Shown: positions 22,533 to 29,727 of the stretch, piece by piece
Position numbering within the stretch: position 1 is the first letter of the stretch
Layout of the letters: every line of letters begins with the position of its first letter
Assembly (NCBI GenBank): GCA_030680175.1
Contig: JAUXWO010000043.1
Coordinates: forward strand, 1 to 36,131
Length of the DNA stretch: 36,131 bases
Reading direction: 5' to 3'
Origin: Vicinamibacterales bacterium
GTDB taxonomy: Bacteria > Acidobacteriota > Vicinamibacteria > Vicinamibacterales > UBA2999
Notes under the pieces: generated by a model
The model's input: only the letters and a program-made list of their open reading frames with translations
What the model was told of the DNA's origin: nothing
Database searches by the model: none
Program-made: the position numbers and the translations under genes

Positions 22533-24644
22533 CTAGGCGAGGCGTTCGACGAAGCTGGTGTCGATGCCCTCGCGCTTGAGCTGCGCCAGCAGGCCCGTCC
22601 GATCGGCGGCCTTGCGGTAGGCCTCGCGGACATCGACCGCACCGCTCTGGACAAAGGCGACGAGGGCGTCGTTGAGCGGCACCATCCCGTGCTTGCGGCC
22701 GCTGTCGATCGCGCGGGGGAGCTGCGCGATCTGCCCTTCCGCCAGGAGGCCCGCGACGGCCGACGTGCTGAGCAGCAACTCACGCGCGGCCAGCCGGCCG
22801 CCGCCGGTCTTGCGCAGGAGCACCTGCGACACCGCGCCTCGCAGTGTCTCGGCCAGCGCCGCCTGCACCGACCCACGGCGCTCGACCGCCACCATGTCCA
22901 CCAGCCGCTCGATCGCGGCGGTCGTGGCGCTCGCCGTCACCGACACCACGACCAGCAGCCCGGATCCAGCCGCGTCGAGTGCGACCTGCAGGACGTCGGG
23001 GGACCGCAGGTCCTCGATGACCAGCACGTCCGGGTTCTCGCGCAGCGCCGCGCGCGCCGCCGCCACCACCTCGTCGCCGTGCCCGCGGACTTCGCGCTGG
23101 CTGATGAGCGAGTGCCGGTGCTCGTGCACCAGGCGAATCTGGCGCTCGAGCGTGATCACGTAGTCGGCGCGCTGGCGATTGACGAGATCGACCATCGCCG
23201 CCACCAGCGTGGACTTGCCGCTGCCGCGCGGTCCCGACACGAGGACGAGCCCTTCGGGTTCGGTGGCCAGCGCCTGGATCTCGCGTGAGAGCCCCAGCTG
23301 CTCGGCCGACGCCGCGCGCGCCGAGATCATCCGCAGCAGCACCCCCGGCCCGCGATGGTCGCGGAAGGTCGTGCAGCGCAGCCGGCCGATGTCCGCGAGG
23401 TCCACGATCCACTCGGTGATCACCCCGCGCCGCACCCCGTCCGACGATCCCTCCGGCAGGATCTCCAGCACCGCCGCTTCCACATCGTCGCTCGTCAGCA
23501 CCGGCTCGCCCGCCAGCAGAAGGACTTCGCCATCCACGCGGAGCGCCGGCGGGGACTGCGACGTGAGATAGAGCGCGGTGGCGCCGCGCGTGGCCGTCAG
23601 CCGCAGCAGGCGCTCGAGTCCTCCGGGGCGCGACGTGAGCCGCGGTCCGGCGTCCGGCCGCGCCACGGCACGGATCGGCACCACCGTCGGCGGCGCAAAG
23701 TAGTCGCGCGGCGCCTCAGCCACCTCGGGGATCTCGGCCGCCTCGGGCACGTCGAGCGCCGCGGGCACGTCGGCTGCCGCGGGCGCCACGGGCGCCACGG
23801 GCGCCGCGGCAACCTCAGGCACCACGGGCGCCTGGGGCACGTCGAGCACCTCGGCAACCTCGAGCACCTCGGCCACCGCAGCCGTCTCGGGCACCGCAGC
23901 CGTCTCGAGCTCCGCGGCCATCTCCAGCGCGGCAGCCATCTCGAGCGCGGCGGCCATCTCGGCCATCTCGGTCACCTCGGGCACCTCGAGCATCTCGGGC
24001 ACCTCGAGGACCTCGGCCATCTCCGGCACGTTGGCCACCTCGGGCACGTCGAGCAGCGCGGCAACCTCGGGGAGGTCGGCTACCTCGGCCACCTCGGGGA
24101 GGTCGGCCATCTCGGGCAGCTCGGCCACTTCGGGCAGCTCGGGCAGGTCGGCCACCTGGGGCAGGTCGGCCACCTGGGGCACCTCGGCCACTTCGGCCAC
24201 TTCGGCCACCTCGGCCACTTCGGGCAACTCGGGCAGGTCGGCCACCTGCGGCACCTCGGCCGCCTGGGGCACCTCGGCCCCCTCGGACCTGACGGACCTG
24301 ACGGCCCCCTCGGACCTGACGGGCTTCATCCGCCGGTGGCGCCGGATCTCGATCCAGATGTCGTTGCCGCCGCGCGCCGCCACGACCGTGAACCGGTCGC
24401 CGCCCATGGCCGGCACGCCCTCGAGTTCGTGTTCGATCGCCCCGAACTCCTGGAGCGCGCGCTGTGTGTCGGCCGGCAGCAGCTGGCCGATCATGCCCTC
24501 CATGGCGCCGAGATTCAGGGCATGGGTCGACAGCTCCAGCGGCCGGTCGGACGCCACGACGTAGGGCCGTTCGCCGACGTGCATGACGAGCGCGTCGCCG
24601 TCGGCACGGACGATGGCGGTGAGGAGGGAATCAACGAGCGCCAT
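22533..24644 (-). CDS. PilT/GspE-family secretion ATPase with long Ala/Glu/Val/Pro repeat linker
   Basis: 703 residues. Residues 1-105 are an alpha/beta domain that looks like a PilT N-terminal module. Residues 123-311 are low complexity with triplets of the type EVA, EVP and DLP. Residues 340-703 are a second N2 domain and a RecA-like core: Walker A GPRGSGKST (471-479), Asp box YVITLERQIRLVHEHRHSL (495-513), Walker B ENPDVLVIEDL (536-546). In the His box the histidine of PilT (TLHTSSA) is replaced (SVTASAT, about 568-574). PilT drives type IV pilus retraction; this looks like a divergent PilT/PilU-like paralogue, possibly regulatory or weakly active. The linker DNA is a 9-bp repeat. A 10-bp inverted repeat lies just upstream of the ATG at 24644. 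Confidence 0.8.
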   Translation of the reverse strand: MALVDSLLTAIVRADGDALVMHVGERPYVVASDRPLELSTHALNLGAMEGMIGQLLPADTQRALQEFGAIEHELEGVPAMGGDRFTVVAARGGNDIWIEIRRHRRMKPVRSEGAVRSVRSEGAEVPQAAEVPQVADLPELPEVAEVAEVAEVAEVPQVADLPQVADLPELPEVAELPEMADLPEVAEVADLPEVAALLDVPEVANVPEMAEVLEVPEMLEVPEVTEMAEMAAALEMAAALEMAAELETAAVPETAAVAEVLEVAEVLDVPQAPVVPEVAAAPVAPVAPAAADVPAALDVPEAAEIPEVAEAPRDYFAPPTVVPIRAVARPDAGPRLTSRPGGLERLLRLTATRGATALYLTSQSPPALRVDGEVLLLAGEPVLTSDDVEAAVLEILPEGSSDGVRRGVITEWIVDLADIGRLRCTTFRDHRGPGVLLRMISARAASAEQLGLSREIQALATEPEGLVLVSGPRGSGKSTLVAAMVDLVNRQRADYVITLERQIRLVHEHRHSLISQREVRGHGDEVVAAARAALRENPDVLVIEDLRSPDVLQVALDAAGSGLLVVVSVTASATTAAIERLVDMVAVERRGSVQAALAETLRGAVSQVLLRKTGGGRLAARELLLSTSAVAGLLAEGQIAQLPRAIDSGRKHGMVPLNDALVAFVQSGAVDVREAYRKAADRTGLLAQLKREGIDTSFVERLA
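23712..24278 (-). repeat. Coding 9-bp repeat (GCCACCTCG-type) in the ATPase linker
   Basis: On the plus strand the region is built of degenerate nonamers such as GGCCACCTC, GGGCACCTC and GGGCAGGTC, kept in reading frame so each unit gives a triplet of an acidic residue, Val/Leu/Met and Ala/Pro. About 63 units fit. The unit closely resembles the non-coding GCACCTTGG array at 16123-16329. Confidence 0.8.
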
Positions 24645-24670
24645 GATGCTGCTGCACGGTTCTGCACGGA

Positions 24671-24695
24671 GCTGCGCACGCCCGCCGTGCGCAGC
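24671..24695. repeat. Perfect 10-bp inverted repeat before the ATPase gene
   Basis: GCTGCGCACG (24671-24680) and CGTGCGCAGC (24686-24695) are perfect complements around CCCGC. It lies 26 bp upstream of the ATG at 24644 and could be an operator or a leader hairpin. No T run follows on either strand. Confidence 0.55.
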
Positions 24696-24734
24696 CACGC
24701 CCTGCACTCCCTGTTCTCGGCCGAGAGGGAGGGG

Positions 24735-24835
24735 AACAATAGAATCTGGTGATCTTAGATCTGGTGAGCTGACGATCGGGGATGTGACGATCTGAGAATC
24801 TCGCGATCTTGGATCTACTGATCTTCGATCTGGCA
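24735..24835. repeat. Degenerate ATCT-based repeat, period 7-8
   Basis: ATCT recurs about every 7 or 8 bases (as in GATCTTAGATCTGG and GATCTTGGATCTACTGATC). It looks like a decayed heptamer array of the GCAATCT/GATCT kind. No gene is seen in 24645-24922. Confidence 0.55.
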
Positions 24836-24861
24836 GCCTCAGCGAACATCCAGCGCAAGTA

Positions 24862-24931
24862 GCGAACAGCGAACGGCGAACAGCGAACGGCGAACGGCGA
24901 ACGGCGAACGGCGAACAGCGAACTACGAACG
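24862..24931. repeat. Heptamer array (GCGAACG/GCGAACA) running into the menG-like gene
   Basis: Ten 7-bp units from 24862. The last two, GCGAACT and ACGAACG, contain the stop codon (24923-24925) and the last two codons of the methyltransferase gene on the minus strand, so the array reaches into the coding sequence. Confidence 0.9.
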
Positions 24932-25663
24932 GCGCACTGACGTGACTCCGACGTGCAGCGACATCAACCCGCCCAGCAGCGGCGTGATCTCGACCTCGGC
25001 GAAGCCGTTGGCGCGCAGGATCGAGGCGACGTCCTCGGCGCCGGGGTAGCGGCGCAGCGACGCCGGGATGTAGCGATACGTGTCGGGATCGCCATGCAGC
25101 GCCCAGCCGAGCACGCCGCCGGTGACGTCGAGGTAGGCGAGGTAGGCCGCGCGAATCACCCGCGAGTCGGGACGATTGAAGTCCAGCGACAGGAGCCGGC
25201 CGCCTGGACGGAGCACCCGCGCGATCTCGGCGCAGGCCGCGTCCAGCGCCGGCACGTTTCGCAGGCCGTACCCCGTCGTGACCACATCGAAGGCGCCGTC
25301 CTCGAACGGGAGCGCCATCATGTCGCCCGCCAGGAACGCCGGCCGGGCGCCGGACGCCGGCGTGGCCTTCGCCCGCGCCAGCGTGATCATGCGCGGCACG
25401 AGATCGAGTCCGGTCACGCGGGCGCCGTGCGCGGCGGCGAGATACGCGAGGTCGCCCGTGCCCGTTGCCAGGTCGAGCACGCGCGCGCCCTCGAGCGGCG
25501 CGGCGCGATCCACGAGCGTGCGCTTCCAGCGCCGGTCCTGCCCGTACGACAGCAGCCGCGTGATCAGGTCATAGCGATCGGCGATGGTCGTGAAGAGGCG
25601 ACGGACATGACGCCGTTTGGCGTCGGGCGTGTCGAAGGCACGGGCGAGCGGCGCGGGCTCCAC
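24923..25663 (-). CDS. MenG/UbiE-family quinone C-methyltransferase
   Basis: 246 residues. FTTIADRYDLITRLLSYGQD (24-43) is the family's N-terminal signature; VLDLATGTGDLA (62-73) is SAM motif I; GDMMALPFEDGAFDVVTTGY and GLRNVPALDAACAEIARVLR follow in family order, with LLSLDFNRP in place of the usual LEFS.P. The family methylates demethylmenaquinone or the ubiquinone precursor with SAM. No other quinone gene is near, so the quinone is inferred only. The GTG at 25663 lies 9 bp after the feoB membrane-part stop, so it is probably the last gene of the feo operon. Its 3' end is made of heptamer repeat sequence. Confidence 0.85.
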   Translation of the reverse strand: MEPAPLARAFDTPDAKRRHVRRLFTTIADRYDLITRLLSYGQDRRWKRTLVDRAAPLEGARVLDLATGTGDLAYLAAAHGARVTGLDLVPRMITLARAKATPASGARPAFLAGDMMALPFEDGAFDVVTTGYGLRNVPALDAACAEIARVLRPGGRLLSLDFNRPDSRVIRAAYLAYLDVTGGVLGWALHGDPDTYRYIPASLRRYPGAEDVASILRANGFAEVEITPLLGGLMSLHVGVTSVRRS

Positions 25664-25672
25664 CCCGCCAGC

Positions 25673-27067
25673 CTACAGGAACAGCCGCCAGATCGCCGCC
25701 ACGAAAAACGTGACGAGGAACCCGAGTGCCAGGGGCAGCAGGGCGCTGACCGCCGCCCACTTCGCGCTGAGCGTCTCCTTGTAGATCGTCAGGATGGTCG
25801 TGCCGCATGGATTGTGCAGCAGGGCGAAGAGCATCAGGTTCACCGCCGTCAGCATCGTCCACCCGTGCCCGTCCACGAGGAGGCGACGCAGATCCTCGAA
25901 CGAGGTGACGTCGGTCATCTGGCCCGTGCCCATGTACACCATCAGCATCGTCGGCACGACGATCTCGTTGGCGGGGATCGCGATGATGTAGGCGAGCAGG
26001 ATGACGCCGTCGAGTCCGAGGAGGTGGCCGAACGGCTGCAGGAATCCGGCGATGTGCTGGTCGAGCGTCGCGCCCCCGGCCGAGATGTTGCCGAGGATCC
26101 AGATCACGGCGCCGGCGGGCGCCGCCGTCAGGCACGCGCGCCACAGGACGAAGAGCGTCCGGTCGATCAGCGACGTGTAGAGGATGCGGAGGACGCCGGG
26201 ACGACGGTACGGCGGCAGCTCCAGCGTGAACGCCGACGCCTCGCCGCGCAGCACGGTCCGCGACAGGGCCCACGACACGGCGAGCGTGAAGACGACGCCG
26301 AGCGCGACCACCGCCATCACCGCGCCTGCCGCCGCGGCCGACGCGAGCGCGGGCGGGAACTGCGCGGCGACGAAGATCGTGGCCAGCATGATCAGCGTGG
26401 GGTAGCGGCCGTTGCACGGGACGAAGTTGTTCGTGAGGATCGCGATGAGCCGCTCACGGGGTGAGTCGATCACGCGCGTGGCGATCACCCCCGCCGCATT
26501 GCACCCGAACCCCATCGCCATCGTCAGCGCCTGCTTGCCGTGCGCGCCCGCGCGGCGGAACAGGAAGTCGAGGTTGAAGGCGACACGCGGCAGGTAGCCG
26601 AGGTCCTCGAGCATGGTGAACAGCGGGAAGAAGATCGCCATCGGCGGCAGCATCACGCTGATCACCCAGGCCAGGCCCTTGTAGACGCCGTGCCAGACGA
26701 AGCCGGTGGCCCACCAGGGGAGGCCGAGCGCGGTGAAGAGCGCGGCGCCCTGGTCCTCGATCCAGAAGAGGCCCGACGCCAGCCACACCCCGGGCGTGTT
26801 CGACCCGACGATCGTGATCCAGAAGACCACGGCCAGCAGCGCGGCCATCAGCGGCAGCCCGAATACCGGGGATGTGACGATGCGGTCGATCCGCTGATCG
26901 AAGTCGTAGCGGCGGTCGCCGGCCTGGTGCGCGGCGCGGTCCGCGATGCGCGTGGCCTCGGCGTAGATCGAGCGCACCGCTTCGTCGCGGAAGCTCACCG
27001 CGAGGGTGTCGCGCAGCGAAGCGGCGCGGGCGATGGCGGCGTCGGCGGCGGGCGTCGCCACGCTCAT
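25673..27067 (-). CDS. feoB: FeoB membrane (permease) part, encoded separately
   Basis: 464 residues, the transmembrane portion of the ferrous iron transporter FeoB. A cytosolic stretch (1-62) is followed by about nine to eleven hydrophobic helices with the FeoB gate signatures: PPMAIFFPLFTMLEDLGYLPRVAF (split around 141-164), MGFGCNAAGVIATRVI (185-200), NNFVPCNGRYPTLIML (213-228), IPANEIVVPTML and, near the C-terminus, HNPCGTTILTIYKET. The ATG at 27067 overlaps the stop of the GTPase gene as ATGA. Together the two parts total 735 residues, the size of an ordinary FeoB. A run of five C (five G on the coding strand) lies just before the junction, so a one-base error would also give this split. 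Confidence 0.85.
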   Translation of the reverse strand: MSVATPAADAAIARAASLRDTLAVSFRDEAVRSIYAEATRIADRAAHQAGDRRYDFDQRIDRIVTSPVFGLPLMAALLAVVFWITIVGSNTPGVWLASGLFWIEDQGAALFTALGLPWWATGFVWHGVYKGLAWVISVMLPPMAIFFPLFTMLEDLGYLPRVAFNLDFLFRRAGAHGKQALTMAMGFGCNAAGVIATRVIDSPRERLIAILTNNFVPCNGRYPTLIMLATIFVAAQFPPALASAAAAGAVMAVVALGVVFTLAVSWALSRTVLRGEASAFTLELPPYRRPGVLRILYTSLIDRTLFVLWRACLTAAPAGAVIWILGNISAGGATLDQHIAGFLQPFGHLLGLDGVILLAYIIAIPANEIVVPTMLMVYMGTGQMTDVTSFEDLRRLLVDGHGWTMLTAVNLMLFALLHNPCGTTILTIYKETLSAKWAAVSALLPLALGFLVTFFVAAIWRLFL

Positions 27068-27879
27068 TGCGCCCCCGCGAGCGCGATCTTGCGCGAGAAG
27101 CGGCCCGGTCCCTGCGTCTGCGACTCCACCACGTCCGCGAGGCGGCCGGAGCGCAGCGCCTCTTCCACCTGCGCGTCGCCATCGAGGAGGCGGATCGCAA
27201 TCCAGCGCGCGTTCGGCACGCCGGGCACGGCCTCCTCGATGAGCGGCACGAGTTCGCTGACGGCGTGCTGGAACTCCGGGGTGCCCGTCACGCGCAGCGG
27301 CGTGGTCGCGACCGCGCCGGACGTGACGCCGTCGATCGCCTCGAGCAGTCCGTGCAGGCCCTCGCCCGTGCGGGCGACCAGCCCGACCGCCGGCACCCCG
27401 AGGTCGCGGGAGAGGCTGCGCAGGTCCACGTCGATGCCCTTGCGCCGGGCCTCGTCCAGCAGGTTCACGGCGACCACGACGCGGTCGGTGATCTCGAGGA
27501 CCTGGAGCACGAGGTTGAGATTGCGCTCGAGCGCGGTCGCATCGGCCACCACGATCGTCGCGTCGGGCCGGCCGAACAGCAGGAAATCGCGCGCGATCTC
27601 CTCGTCGTGCGACGCCGACAGCAGCGAGTACGTCCCCGGCAGGTCCACGAGCTTGTAGCGCACCGTGTTGAACTCGAAGCCGCCCTCGGCGCGCGTGACG
27701 GTCTTGCCGGGCCAGTTGCCGGTGTGCTGCCGCAGGCCGGTCAGCGCGTTGAACAGCGTCGACTTGCCGGTGTTGGGGTTGCCGGCGAGCGCCACGACAC
27801 GGTCGAAGCGGTCGAGCGAGAGGCCCATCCGCTCGAGTTCGGCATGGACGACGCAGGTGTCGCAATTGTGAGCGGTCAT
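27064..27879 (-). CDS. feoB: FeoB GTPase part (NFeoB), encoded separately
   Basis: 271 residues, soluble. G1 is LAGNPNTGKSTLFNALTG (31-48), the G2 region is TGNWPGKTV, G3 is DLPGTYSL (79-86) and G4 is NLLDE (139-143, NxxD variant). A helical GDI-like segment follows (SELVPLIEEAVPG, RWIAIRLLDGD). The N-terminus carries CDTC (6-9), a common FeoB extension. It gates or regulates the permease encoded next. The ATG at 27879 overlaps the upstream DtxR-FeoA fusion as ATGA, giving three genes coupled in series. Confidence 0.9.
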   Translation of the reverse strand: MTAHNCDTCVVHAELERMGLSLDRFDRVVALAGNPNTGKSTLFNALTGLRQHTGNWPGKTVTRAEGGFEFNTVRYKLVDLPGTYSLLSASHDEEIARDFLLFGRPDATIVVADATALERNLNLVLQVLEITDRVVVAVNLLDEARRKGIDVDLRSLSRDLGVPAVGLVARTGEGLHGLLEAIDGVTSGAVATTPLRVTGTPEFQHAVSELVPLIEEAVPGVPNARWIAIRLLDGDAQVEEALRSGRLADVVESQTQGPGRFSRKIALAGAQ

Positions 27880-28925
27880 CTGGAGGCGGCGCCTTTCGCC
27901 GCGGGTGGGGTGTCGGCCGCCATCGGCCGGACGAGCACCTGCGCCGCCAGGTCACGGCGCAGCGCGATGAGCGTCCCACGCACTTCATACGCGCGCGGGT
28001 CGCTGGCGAAGGTCTCGAGGAACGGCCGCGTCCGCGCGCCCGCCGTGAAGCCCAGATCCATCAGCCGGCGGCGGCTGAAGCCCTGGCAACTCTCGTCGAG
28101 GCCCACGACCTCCGCGCGCTCGCCCGTCGGCAGATCCGAGAGGCGGCGCAGGCCGGCCTCGGCCTCGAGGCCGGTGTCCGGGGCGAGAAAGACGTTGGCG
28201 GCCACCGCCGGGGCGAGCCGGAACTCGTGCTCGCCGTCGCTCAGCACCAGCCGCTCCGGCGTCGACGCGACAATGCGCACGCGCTGCCCGAGGCGCAGGC
28301 CCTCGGCCACGATCTGGGCGAAGGAGATTTCGGGCTCGTCCTCGAGGTGCACGATGCGGCCGAGCGTGTGGGCCGGCCACGCCGTGGCGGGCGTGCCGCT
28401 CGGCGGCGCGAGCACCCCGTCACGCGTGGGAATCGGATCCCCATGCGGGTCGACGACAGGATGACCGAGGGCGGCCGACAGCCGATCGACGTCTTCCGGG
28501 GTGAGCCCGTGTTCGCGGCGCTCGGCCTCGGCATGCACCTGCCCGAGCGGCAGGCGCGCTTCGTCGGCGAAGTAGCGCTCGAGGAGGCGATGCGCGCGCA
28601 CGATCTGCAGCGCGAGCGTCTCGCCCTCCGGCGTCAGCGTGAACTCCTGCCCGTGCGCGACGACGAGGCCCTGCGCCTGCATGCGCCCGGCGAGGGTGAC
28701 GACGGCGTGGCCGCCGAGGCGGAGGACGCCGGCGAGCGAGGACAGGGAGGCACGGCGGCCGCGGTACTCCTGCTCGAACAGGTGCTTGAGCGCGTCCTCG
28801 AGGTCGCGCCGCGAGCGCACGTGCGTCTGTCGCTGGTGCCAGCGGTAGGCTGCCCAGGCGAGCGGGATCGCGGCGACAAGGATGAGGAGGGTCGTGTCCA
28901 CGGGTGGGTTCAATCGGCGTGTCAC
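27876..28925 (-). CDS. Membrane-anchored DtxR-type repressor fused to FeoA
   Basis: 349 residues. One hydrophobic helix (about 11-27, TTLLILVAAIPLAWAAY) is followed by a winged helix (about 40-105), a DtxR dimerisation domain (AHRLLERYF 111-119, VHAEAERREHG 130-140), the HPVVDPHGDPIP signature (155-166), an SH3-like domain (about 196-247) and a second, FeoA-type domain (about 262-333, RLSDLPTGERAEVVGLDES). By alignment with DtxR and MntR the metal residues are Asp44, His112, Glu116, His131, Glu135, Glu138 and His139; Glu135 replaces DtxR Cys102, as in MntR. It heads the feo operon, so it may act as FeoA while sensing metal at the membrane. GTG start at 28925, with a strong promoter and operator just upstream. 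An in-frame GTG eight codons later is a possible alternative. Confidence 0.85.
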   Translation of the reverse strand: MTRRLNPPVDTTLLILVAAIPLAWAAYRWHQRQTHVRSRRDLEDALKHLFEQEYRGRRASLSSLAGVLRLGGHAVVTLAGRMQAQGLVVAHGQEFTLTPEGETLALQIVRAHRLLERYFADEARLPLGQVHAEAERREHGLTPEDVDRLSAALGHPVVDPHGDPIPTRDGVLAPPSGTPATAWPAHTLGRIVHLEDEPEISFAQIVAEGLRLGQRVRIVASTPERLVLSDGEHEFRLAPAVAANVFLAPDTGLEAEAGLRRLSDLPTGERAEVVGLDESCQGFSRRRLMDLGFTAGARTRPFLETFASDPRAYEVRGTLIALRRDLAAQVLVRPMAADTPPAAKGAASR

Positions 28926-28941
28926 TTGCGTGAGACGGTTT

Positions 28942-28959
28942 ATTTTGATGACTCAAAAT
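28942..28959. promoter_or_regulatory. Palindromic operator on the feo promoter
   Basis: ATTTTGATGACTCAAAAT: perfect 7-bp arms with a 4-bp centre, AT-rich in a very GC-rich background. It begins at the last base of the -10 box and covers the expected start site of the feo operon, a classic repressor position. It also lies 69 bp upstream of the divergent dtxR-type gene. The same sequence, differing at one or two central bases depending on strand, precedes the TonB receptor. Confidence 0.75.
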
Positions 28960-28986
28960 TTATAACAAGTCGACTGAAAACGTCAA
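28959..28986 (-). promoter_or_regulatory. Sigma-70 promoter of the feo operon
   Basis: On the minus strand: -35 TTGACG (28986-28981), 16-bp spacer, -10 TATAAA (28964-28959). Both boxes match consensus at five of six positions. The predicted start lies inside the operator, about 25 nt before the GTG at 28925. Confidence 0.75.
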
Positions 28987-29027
28987 GGCCCTCCGGAGAT
29001 AAATTCTGCTAACATCTTCTGTATCCA

Positions 29028-29699
29028 ATGCTTCCCTCGAGCACTGTCGAAAACTACCTGAAGGCGATCTACCTGGGCGAGAGCGTGCTGCCCGAGGGGC
29101 AGCGGCTGCTGCCGATGGGCCAGCTCGCCTCGGCCCTGAGCATCGCGCCCGGCACGGCCACCACGATGGTGAAGGCGTTGGCGGAGTCCGGCCTCGTCGA
29201 GTACGAGCCGTACAACGGCGTGCGGCTGACCGCGTCCGGCGAGAAGCTCGCCGCCCTCGTGCTGCGACGCCACCGCCTGGTCGAGCTCTTCCTGGTGCAG
29301 GTGATGGGGCTGCGCTGGGACGAGGTGCACGACGAAGCCGAGCAGCTCGAGCACGTCGTCTCGGACCGGTTGATCGAGCGCATGGACGAGATGCTGGGCT
29401 ACCCGGAAGTGGACCCGCACGGCGACCCGATCCCGGGGCCTGAGGGCACCATCAAGCATCGCGAGCTCGCGACGCTGCTCACCTGCCCGCTCCACACGCC
29501 GCTGGTCGTGACGCGCGTCACCGATCAGGATGCGGCGTTTCTCCGCTTCATCGAGAGCCATCACCTGAAGCCCGGGGAGCCGATCGAGGTCGAGGCGCGC
29601 GACGAGGTGTCGGACAGCGTGCGGATCAAGGGCCGCGACGATCAGCGCATCACGATCGGGGCGCGCGCGGCCTCGAAGCTGCTCGTCGATCAGCCGTAG
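29028..29699 (+). CDS. DtxR/MntR-family metal-dependent transcriptional regulator
   Basis: 223 residues. The winged helix (1-75: TVENYLKAIYLGE, GQLASALSIAPGTATTMVKAL, GVRLTASGEKLA), dimerisation domain (RHRLVELFLVQVMGLRWDEVHDEAEQLEH split over 81-109), PEVDPHGDPIP and a C-terminal SH3-like domain (about 150-222) are all present. By alignment with DtxR the ligands are His82, Glu86, His101, Glu105, Glu108 and His109; Glu105 replaces Cys102 of DtxR, as in MntR, while Asn9 stands where DtxR has Met10 and MntR has Asp8. It probably represses iron or manganese uptake when loaded with metal, and the palindromes at 28942 and 32160 are its likely targets. The ATG at 29028 has no good ribosome-binding site; TAACAT (29010-29015) could be a -10. 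Confidence 0.9.
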   Translation: MLPSSTVENYLKAIYLGESVLPEGQRLLPMGQLASALSIAPGTATTMVKALAESGLVEYEPYNGVRLTASGEKLAALVLRRHRLVELFLVQVMGLRWDEVHDEAEQLEHVVSDRLIERMDEMLGYPEVDPHGDPIPGPEGTIKHRELATLLTCPLHTPLVVTRVTDQDAAFLRFIESHHLKPGEPIEVEARDEVSDSVRIKGRDDQRITIGARAASKLLVDQP

Positions 29700-29702
29700 C
29701 GC

Positions 29703-29723
29703 GCGGCGGGCCGCGTCCGCCGC
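29703..29723. terminator. Hairpin between convergent genes
   Basis: GCGGCGG (29703-29709) pairs with CCGCCGC (29717-29723) around a 7-nt loop in the 28-bp gap between the convergent regulator and receptor genes. No T run, so if it terminates it is not a standard intrinsic terminator. Confidence 0.4.
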
Positions 29724-29727
29724 TGGC

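Noticed and set aside
28942-28959. Intrinsic terminator upstream of the regulator gene
   Set aside because: The dyad is AT-rich and weak as RNA, lies between divergent genes and overlaps a -10 box, so an operator fits better.
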